Origin: Amycolatopsis eburnea
GTDB lineage: Bacteria > Actinomycetota > Actinomycetes > Mycobacteriales > Pseudonocardiaceae
NCBI RefSeq assembly: GCF_003937945.1
Contig: NZ_RSEC01000047.1
Coordinates: forward strand, 1-41,050
Reading direction: 5' to 3'
Length of the DNA stretch: 41,050 bases
Below the pieces are notes generated by a model. That model was not told the origin of the DNA. It saw only the letters and a list, made by a program, of their open reading frames with translations, and ran no database searches. Position 1 is the first letter of the stretch; each line of letters opens with the position of its first letter. The position numbers and the translations under genes are program-made. Positions 10,073 to 15,540 of the stretch are shown piece after piece.

Positions 10073-10844
10073 TCCCGGCGGCGGCCGCCATGCCCGCGGC
10101 GTTCGGGTGGTACGGGTACGCCGGCGACGCCGGCACCGCGCCTTCCAGCCAGCGCACGGCCGGTTCGGCGCACAGGCCGTGCCCGGCGCTCGGCCCCCGG
10201 ATGTCCACATAGGACGCACCGTGCCGCCGGGACTGCTCGGCGAGCATGGCCATCAGGCGGTCGAACGTCGCCTGGATGAAGTCTGCGTCGGCGGCGGTGT
10301 ACGGGTCGGCGGGGTAGCAGCCGCCCGGGCGCCAGTACGTCAGGTAGCCGGTCACGACGACGCGTGCCGCGGGGGAGCGGCGGTGGATCTCCGCCAGCGC
10401 GCCCGCGATCTTGGTCGCGGTGGCGGCGATCCGCGCGGGGAACACCGTGCCGTACTGCTCTTCGCACGACGGCCCGTCCGGGCTCGCACACGTCACGAAC
10501 GCCGAGCCGAGCGCGATGTCGTTGGCGCCGATCGCGAGCGTCACCAGTCCGGTGTCGCGCCGCAGCGCGGTGAACTGGGGCGCGACCACCCCCGCCTGCC
10601 GCCCGGTGAGGTCGGCGGTGGTCGCGCCGGAACAGGTGACGTCGGTGAGCGCCGCGCCGAGCCGCGCCGCCAGCAGGTGCGGCCAGTCGTGGTCGGAGCG
10701 CAGGCACGTCGCGTCGATCTGCGCCGGGATCCCCGGCCCGGCGGCCGAAGAGTCGCCGAGGGCGACGTACCGCAGTGGCCCGGCGGCCGCGGCCGGAGCC
10801 GCGAGCAGCCCGGCCAGCAGCGTCACCACCAGCGCGATCCTCAT
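10029..10844 (-). CDS. Secreted SGNH/GDSL esterase or lipase
   Basis: A 271-residue protein with a signal peptide (about residues 1-21, ending AAAAG) followed at once by the SGNH block I ALGDSSAAGPG (Ser32). Block III GANDI and the C-terminal block V YHPNAAGM with the catalytic His are present, plus several Cys as in the single-domain actinobacterial SEST-type esterases. It is expected to hydrolyse esters or lipids outside the cell. Its ATG overlaps the stop of the upstream MFS gene (ATGA), so it is the second gene of a coupled pair. The end overlaps the iron-sulfur subunit gene by 44 nt on the other strand. Confidence 0.9.
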   Translation of the reverse strand: MRIALVVTLLAGLLAAPAAAAGPLRYVALGDSSAAGPGIPAQIDATCLRSDHDWPHLLAARLGAALTDVTCSGATTADLTGRQAGVVAPQFTALRRDTGLVTLAIGANDIALGSAFVTCASPDGPSCEEQYGTVFPARIAATATKIAGALAEIHRRSPAARVVVTGYLTYWRPGGCYPADPYTAADADFIQATFDRLMAMLAEQSRRHGASYVDIRGPSAGHGLCAEPAVRWLEGAVPASPAYPYHPNAAGMAAAAGIIGARLGSPSGTRG

Positions 10845-12175
10845 CGGACCGGCAGGTCCGCGCTCGGCACCGCGGCCAGGTCCTTGCGCGCGTCGCGGCG
10901 GATCGCGGCCGCCAGCACCGGAACCAGCGCGACCGCGACCACGGCCGCCGCGGCGAAGACGTAGTACGGGGCGACCAGGCTGTCCGTGCTGCTCTCGACC
11001 AGGCCGTAGACGTACGGGCCGATGAACCCGCCGGTGATCCCGAGCATGTTGATGAACGCCAGGCCCGCCGCGGCCACCAGCCCGGACAGGCGCGCCATCG
11101 CGACCGACCAGAACAGCGGGAGCGTGCCGAAGGCGAAGAAGTTCGAGACGAACAGCAGGCTGACGCTCCACACGGGATCGCGCGAGACGAGGAAGCCCAG
11201 CAGTACCAGCAGAACCGCGCTCGCGCACACGCCGATGAGCGCGACCTCGTGGCCGTGGCGGCGCTTGAACCACGGGAAGAAGAGCACGCCGGCCAGCGCC
11301 GAGATGCCGCCGCTGCCCGCCACCAGCCCGATCAGGAACGGGCTGTCCAGGCCGAGCGACTGGATGTAGGCCGGGAAGTTGAAGCCGATGCCGCCACCGA
11401 TCGACTGGTTGATCAGGTAGATGGCGCCGAGCAGCAGCACGGTCGGGCGGCCGAACGCCAGGCGCAGGCTGCCGCGGAGCTTGGCCGGCGACCCCGGGGC
11501 CTGGCCGACGGCGCGTTCGGTCAGCACGGCGGCTTCGTCCGGCGTCAGCCACTTCGCGTCGGCGGGACGGCTGGGCAGCGCGAACCAGACGACCACGCCG
11601 ATGAGGACGGTGACCAGGCCCTCCACCAGGAACATCCACTGCCAGCCGCGCAGCCCGGCGACGCCGTGCAGCTCCATCAGCGCGCCGCCGACGGGGGAGC
11701 CGATGATGACGGCGACGCACGGCGCGGTGTAGATCAGCCCGACGACGGTCACCCGGTGCTTCTGCGAGAACCACTGCGTGACCAGGTACATCATCGCCGG
11801 GAAGAGACCCGCCTCCGCGGCGCCGAGCAGCAGCCGCAGGAGGTAGAAGGACAGGTCGTCCGCCACGAACATCATCGCGGCCGACACCGCGCCCCAGCTG
11901 ACGGCGATGCGCGTGATCCAGACGCGGGCGCCGACGCGGTAGAGGATCAGGTTGCTCGGCACCTCGAGCAGCGCGTAGCTCACGAAGAACAGGCCGGCGC
12001 CGAGCCCGTACGCGGCCGCGCTGATGCCGACGTCGGCCGCGAGCGCCGTCTTGGCGAGCGCGACGTTCGTCCGGTCCACGTACGACATGAAGTAGGCGAT
12101 GCCGAGCACCGGCAGCAACCGGGTGACGGCCTTCTTGGTGGCGAGTTCGTGCAGGAGGTCTCGTGCGTTCGTCAT
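10841..12175 (-). CDS. MFS transporter, anion:cation symporter-like
   Basis: A 444-residue, 12-helix permease. Motifs include IAYFMSYVDRTNVALAK in the first helix, LGAAEAGLFPAMMYLVTQWF in helices 4-5 and GWQWMFLVEG, the signature of the anion:cation symporter family (phthalate, tartrate and glucarate-type permeases). It probably imports an organic acid; the substrate is not visible from sequence. It starts at an ATG preceded by GAAGGG. It is divergent from the TetR gene, which likely represses it, and coupled to the GDSL esterase downstream, suggesting that the esterase releases or processes a compound the permease takes up. Confidence 0.88.
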   Translation of the reverse strand: MTNARDLLHELATKKAVTRLLPVLGIAYFMSYVDRTNVALAKTALAADVGISAAAYGLGAGLFFVSYALLEVPSNLILYRVGARVWITRIAVSWGAVSAAMMFVADDLSFYLLRLLLGAAEAGLFPAMMYLVTQWFSQKHRVTVVGLIYTAPCVAVIIGSPVGGALMELHGVAGLRGWQWMFLVEGLVTVLIGVVVWFALPSRPADAKWLTPDEAAVLTERAVGQAPGSPAKLRGSLRLAFGRPTVLLLGAIYLINQSIGGGIGFNFPAYIQSLGLDSPFLIGLVAGSGGISALAGVLFFPWFKRRHGHEVALIGVCASAVLLVLLGFLVSRDPVWSVSLLFVSNFFAFGTLPLFWSVAMARLSGLVAAAGLAFINMLGITGGFIGPYVYGLVESSTDSLVAPYYVFAAAAVVAVALVPVLAAAIRRDARKDLAAVPSADLPVR

Positions 12176-12212
12176 CGGACGCCCTTCAGTGCGATACCGC
12201 GTCTGACCTGCA

Positions 12213-12226
12213 ATACTACGGAGTAT
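12213..12226. promoter_or_regulatory. Putative TetR operator
   Basis: The perfect inverted repeat ATACT-ACGG-AGTAT lies in the 136-bp region between the divergent MFS and TetR genes. This is the place expected for a TetR dimer controlling both directions. Confidence 0.45.
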
Positions 12227-12311
12227 CACGGTAAGGTTGGCGCATGTCGCCGTCAAGGGCCGCCCGGCGGCCGTGAGACGATGGCCCGGTCGCAGGCGAG
12301 GAGGACGAACA

Positions 12312-12935
12312 GTGAGCGCGAGCCCGGACCTCGAGCCCGGCGCGCGGCGGAGGATCCTCGACGCCGCGGCCGAGGCGTTCATGGCGCACGGGTTCGCCAA
12401 CGCCACGATCGACGACATCGCGCGTGAAGTGGGTGCCACCAAAGGCCTGGTGTACTACCACTTCCGCTCGAAGTTCGACATCTTCCTCGCGGTGTACGAG
12501 GAGGCCATGGGCCGCGTCCGCGACCGCGTCGAGCACCACGCGACCGGGCCCGGCACGGGCCGCGACCGGCTCGTCGCCATGGCGGTGGCGCACGCGGTGA
12601 ACCTGATGGAGGACCTGGCCTACCACCACGTCGTGCACCAGGCCGTGCGCGGGCAGGTCGCGACGGCGCTCAAGCCGCGTCAGCGTGACACGCTCCAGGA
12701 GCTGAACGGGCTGCGCGGGGCTTACGAGCAGTTGTTCCGCGGCGTGGTGGCCGACGGCATCGCCGACGGTTCGCTGCGGGAGGTTGATGCCGCGCTGGCG
12801 ACTCGGACGTTGCTGAGCAACTTGAACGCGATCGACACGTGGTACCACCGGATCCCGGGGCAGGAGCCCGCTGAGTTGCGCGAGCTGGCCGGGCGCATCG
12901 TGGACCTGCTGATCGGCGGCCTCGCCGGCTCCTGA
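12312..12935 (+). CDS. TetR-family transcriptional regulator
   Basis: A 207-residue regulator with an N-terminal TetR domain: RRRILDAAAEAFMAHGFANA, then TIDDIAREVGATKGLVYYHF, and a helical ligand domain (about residues 75-200). The GTG at 12312 follows GAGGA by 6 nt, which decides the start against upstream in-frame codons. It is divergent from the MFS-esterase pair and probably represses it; the ligand is unknown. Confidence 0.9.
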   Translation: MSASPDLEPGARRRILDAAAEAFMAHGFANATIDDIAREVGATKGLVYYHFRSKFDIFLAVYEEAMGRVRDRVEHHATGPGTGRDRLVAMAVAHAVNLMEDLAYHHVVHQAVRGQVATALKPRQRDTLQELNGLRGAYEQLFRGVVADGIADGSLREVDAALATRTLLSNLNAIDTWYHRIPGQEPAELRELAGRIVDLLIGGLAGS

Positions 12936-12961
12936 CCAGCCCGGTGGCGGCGCAGCGACGT

Positions 12962-13010
12962 CATGAACGACCCTTTCATGGCGTCCGGCGAGGTGAACGA
13001 CTCTTTCATG
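12962..13010. repeat. Two direct copies of a palindrome-ended 19-bp repeat
   Basis: CATGAACGACCCTTTCATG (12962-12980) recurs as GGTGAACGACTCTTTCATG (12992-13010), 30 bp apart. The first copy has perfect inverted ends (CATGAA...TTCATG). They lie between the TetR stop and the xylanase promoter and belong to no gene. I believe similar units are scattered in Amycolatopsis-type genomes, but cannot check it here. Confidence 0.6.
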
Positions 13011-13023
13011 ACATCGCGGTCCA

Positions 13024-13052
13024 TTGACTGAGGCGGTGCGCCTGGCTACCGT
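13024..13052 (+). promoter_or_regulatory. Promoter of the GH10 xylanase gene
   Basis: TTGACT (13024-13029), a 17-bp spacer and TACCGT (13047-13052) make a near-consensus promoter. The CebR-like box begins about 10 nt after the expected transcription start. Confidence 0.55.
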
Positions 13053-13069
13053 GTGTCTGCGCGCCGGTC

Positions 13070-13083
13070 TGGGAGCGCTCTCA
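13070..13083. promoter_or_regulatory. CebR/CelR-type operator upstream of GH10
   Basis: TGGGAGCGCTCTCA matches the actinobacterial CebR/CelR operator TGGGAGCGCTCCCA at 13 of 14 positions. It lies downstream of the promoter, where a LacI-family repressor would block transcription until cellobiose or a related sugar is present. Confidence 0.75.
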
Positions 13084-13163
13084 GGAGTACGCGGTGGTAC
13101 TCGTGGGACGGGCCGGTCGTTCGAGCACGTCCGGAGCACCCGAACCCCCGAAAGTGTCCGACC

Positions 13164-14513
13164 ATGAAACTTTCCGCACTTCGCGCCGCGCTCGCGGCGA
13201 CTGCCTCGGTGGCCGCGGTGGGCGCCACACTGCTCACCGCGAGTCCCGCCGGGGCGGCGACCACGCTCGGCGCTTCAGCCGCGCAGAGCGGGCGGTACTT
13301 CGGTGCCGCCGTCGCCGCCGCCAAGCTCTCCGACAGCACCTACGTGTCCATTTTGGACCGTGAGTTCAGCATGGTGACGCCGGAGAACGAGATGAAGATG
13401 GACGCCACGGAGCCGTCCCAAGGTCAGTTCAACTACACCAATGCCGACCGGATCGTCAACCACGCGCTCGGCGCGGGCATGCGCATGCGCGGGCACACCC
13501 TCGCCTGGTACCAGCAGCAACCCGGCTGGATGCAGAGCATGGAGGGCAGCGCGCTGCGGCAGGCGCTGATCAACCACATCACGCAGGTCGCCGGCCACTA
13601 CAGCGGCAAGATCTACGCCTGGGACGTGGTGAACGAGGCCTTCGCCGACGGCGGGTCCGGCGGCCGCCGCGACTCCAACCTGCAGCGGACCGGCAACGAC
13701 TGGATCGAGGTCGCCTTCCGGACCGCCCGCGCCGCCGATCCCGTCGCCAAACTCTGTTACAACGACTACAACATCGAGGACTGGTCGGCCGCCAAGACCC
13801 AGGGCGTCTACCGGATGGTGCAGGACTTCAAGTCCCGCGGCGTCCCGATCGACTGCGTCGGCTTCCAGTCCCACTTCGGCAGCGGCGGCCCGCCGAGCAG
13901 CTTCCAGACGACGCTGACGAACTTCGCCGCGCTCGGCGTCGACGTGCAGCTGACCGAGCTGGACATCGCGCAGGCGTCGTCGAGCGCGTACGCCGCGACC
14001 ACGCGCGCGTGCGTGAACGTGCCGCGGTGCACCGGGATCACGACGTGGGGCATCCGCGACACCGATTCCTGGCGCTCGGGTGAGAACCCGCTGCTGTTCG
14101 ACGGGAACGGGAACAAGAAGGCCGCCTACAACGGCGTGCTGGACGCGCTGAACGCGGCGCCGGGCACCCCGACCACCACCCCGACGACACCCACCACACC
14201 CACGACCACCCCGACGACCACGACGAGCGCGCCGCCGCCGGGTACGTGTTCCGCCTCGGTTTCGCTGAACGCGTGGAACGGCGGGTTCGTGGCGACGGTC
14301 CGGGTCACCGCCGGCTCGGCGGACCTCAACGCCTGGACGGTGACGCTCACCCTGCCGTCCGGGGCCGCGGTGACCAATTCCTGGAACGTCCAGCGCAGCG
14401 GTGACCGGTGGTCCAACGTGAGCTACAACGGCCACGTCGCGGCCGGTCAGTACACGGAGTTCGGCTTCCAGGCCACCGGGTCCGGAACGCCGGCGGTGGC
14501 CGGCTGCGGCTGA
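13164..14513 (+). CDS. Secreted GH10 endo-1,4-beta-xylanase with CBM2
   Basis: A 449-residue protein: signal peptide (about 1-31), GH10 barrel (about 35-332), a Thr/Pro linker (333-360) and a C-terminal CBM2 (about 361-449) closed by C362 and C448. The acid/base Glu is E158 in WDVVNEAF and the nucleophile E265 in VQLTELDI. Substrate-binding stretches MVTPENEMKMD and GHTLAWYQQ are intact. It cleaves internal beta-1,4-xylosyl links outside the cell, with the CBM2 binding cellulose or xylan. The ATG at 13164 starts the signal peptide. A hairpin at 14524-14565 ends the transcript. The CebR-type box upstream points to cellobiose induction. Confidence 0.96.
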   Translation: MKLSALRAALAATASVAAVGATLLTASPAGAATTLGASAAQSGRYFGAAVAAAKLSDSTYVSILDREFSMVTPENEMKMDATEPSQGQFNYTNADRIVNHALGAGMRMRGHTLAWYQQQPGWMQSMEGSALRQALINHITQVAGHYSGKIYAWDVVNEAFADGGSGGRRDSNLQRTGNDWIEVAFRTARAADPVAKLCYNDYNIEDWSAAKTQGVYRMVQDFKSRGVPIDCVGFQSHFGSGGPPSSFQTTLTNFAALGVDVQLTELDIAQASSSAYAATTRACVNVPRCTGITTWGIRDTDSWRSGENPLLFDGNGNKKAAYNGVLDALNAAPGTPTTTPTTPTTPTTTPTTTTSAPPPGTCSASVSLNAWNGGFVATVRVTAGSADLNAWTVTLTLPSGAAVTNSWNVQRSGDRWSNVSYNGHVAAGQYTEFGFQATGSGTPAVAGCG

Positions 14514-14523
14514 GCCACCCGGT

Positions 14524-14565
14524 GGGTCGGGTCTGCCGCCCGGGAGGGGTCGGCAGACCCGATCC
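14524..14565. terminator. Bidirectional hairpin between GH10 and GH12 genes
   Basis: Arms 14524-14538 and 14551-14565 pair over 15 bp with one G-T pair (core TCGGGTCTGCCG with CGGCAGACCCGA) around a 12-nt loop. It sits between two convergent stops and probably serves both genes. Confidence 0.75.
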
Positions 14566-14566
14566 G

Positions 14567-15316
14567 CTAGTTCACCGAGGCCGAGAAGGAGTTGACGGCG
14601 AGGCCGACGCCGCCGCTCCACGGCTCGAACCCGGCCTGGATGCTGGTCAGGTACCAGGAGCGGTCCACGCGGGTGCGGTTGTCGACGTCGTTGACGAAGT
14701 CCATGACGTTGAACGACCAGCCCGAAATCGCGGACTGGGCCACGTAGGACACCACGTCGTTGCCGCCGTTGTTGCCCTGCCAGACGTCCCAGCCGCGCCC
14801 GCCGATGCTGGTGGTGCCGACCTTGCCACCGACGGGCTGCACGTTCCCGGTGTGGTTGAACCAGATCATCAGCTCCATCTGGTTGACCCCGTTCGTCTTC
14901 GCGGTCGGGTCCATCCAGATGTCGTAGGAGGCGTCGAAGACCGACCCGCCGACGTAGGTGTAGGAGATCGACGACGGCGCGCTGCCGATCCGGCTGAGCT
15001 GCCGGGGCAGGTTCGTGCCGGGGGAGCAGTTGCCGTAGTGGCACCCGGCGTAGACGGCCGGGTAGGACAGCGGCGCGCCGCCGCTGGTCGACCCCTGCTG
15101 GGTCTGGATGCGGAACCCGCTGCCGGTGACGTTGATGCACTGGGTCGCGCTGCTGCCCCAGCGGTTGTTCATGACGACGTACCGGCCGCCGATCGTCGTC
15201 GAGCCGTACTGGTCGCAGATCAGCGTGTCCGCGTGCGCGGCGGGCGCGCCGGCGAGCGGGGCCACCAGTCCGGCCGCGGTCAGCAGGACAGCGGAAAGGG
15301 CGTGCCTGAGTTTCAT
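14567..15316 (-). CDS. Secreted GH12 endo-beta-1,4-glucanase
   Basis: A 249-residue protein: signal peptide (about 1-29, ending AHA) and a complete GH12 domain (about 30-249) resembling Streptomyces CelB. Visible motifs are CDQYGSTTIGGRYVVMNNRW (C34), the nucleophile E148 in QMELMIWFNH, and the acid/base E231 in IQAGFEPW. It is expected to cut cellulose or xyloglucan internally with retention of configuration. It has no CBM, unlike its two neighbours. The ATG at 15316 follows a GGAG-containing leader. It converges on the xylanase gene and is divergent from the GH9 gene; two overlapping CebR-like boxes lie just upstream. Confidence 0.95.
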   Translation of the reverse strand: MKLRHALSAVLLTAAGLVAPLAGAPAAHADTLICDQYGSTTIGGRYVVMNNRWGSSATQCINVTGSGFRIQTQQGSTSGGAPLSYPAVYAGCHYGNCSPGTNLPRQLSRIGSAPSSISYTYVGGSVFDASYDIWMDPTAKTNGVNQMELMIWFNHTGNVQPVGGKVGTTSIGGRGWDVWQGNNGGNDVVSYVAQSAISGWSFNVMDFVNDVDNRTRVDRSWYLTSIQAGFEPWSGGVGLAVNSFSASVN

Positions 15317-15337
15317 CCTGGAGTCTCCACTTCGTCG

Positions 15338-15363
15338 TGGTAGCGCTCCTGGGAGCGCTCTCA
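15338..15363. promoter_or_regulatory. Tandem CebR-type boxes upstream of GH12
   Basis: TGGGAGCGCTCTCA (15350-15363, the same sequence as the GH10 box) overlaps by two bases a degenerate box TGGTAGCGCTCCTG (15338-15351; 11 of 14 matches to TGGGAGCGCTCCCA). They end about 20-35 nt upstream of the GH12 start codon. Confidence 0.65.
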
Positions 15364-15463
15364 GCATGAATCGATCCGATGAAACCACAGCGGAACCCCG
15401 AGGCAAAGGGGGTGACCGTGATCAATTCACGAAATGCGGCTGTCGCCGTCGGTCGCCGGGTGA

Positions 15464-15493
15464 TTGCCAAGGGCGCGTCGCGCTGGTTACAGT
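15464..15493 (+). promoter_or_regulatory. Promoter of the GH9 cellulase gene
   Basis: TTGCCA (15464-15469), an 18-bp spacer and TACAGT (15488-15493). The predicted start near 15500 is directly followed by the CebR-type box. Confidence 0.5.
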
Positions 15494-15502
15494 CCCTCCG
15501 AC

Positions 15503-15516
15503 TGGGAGCGCTCCCA
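15503..15516. promoter_or_regulatory. Perfect CebR/CelR operator upstream of GH9
   Basis: TGGGAGCGCTCCCA, a perfect 14-bp palindrome identical to the published CebR/CelR consensus, ends 24 nt before the GH9 start codon, between promoter and ribosome binding site. Confidence 0.85.
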
Positions 15517-15540
15517 AACTCGACGACGAGGAGAGGGCGA

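Noticed and set aside
10775..12427. A 550-codon open frame on the plus strand
   Set aside because: It is antisense to the MFS permease and the TetR intergenic region; repetitive Gln/Arg/Asp composition, no domain.
14161..14240. ACC-rich repeats in the xylanase gene as a possible CRISPR-like or satellite array
   Set aside because: They encode the Thr/Pro linker between the GH10 and CBM2 domains.
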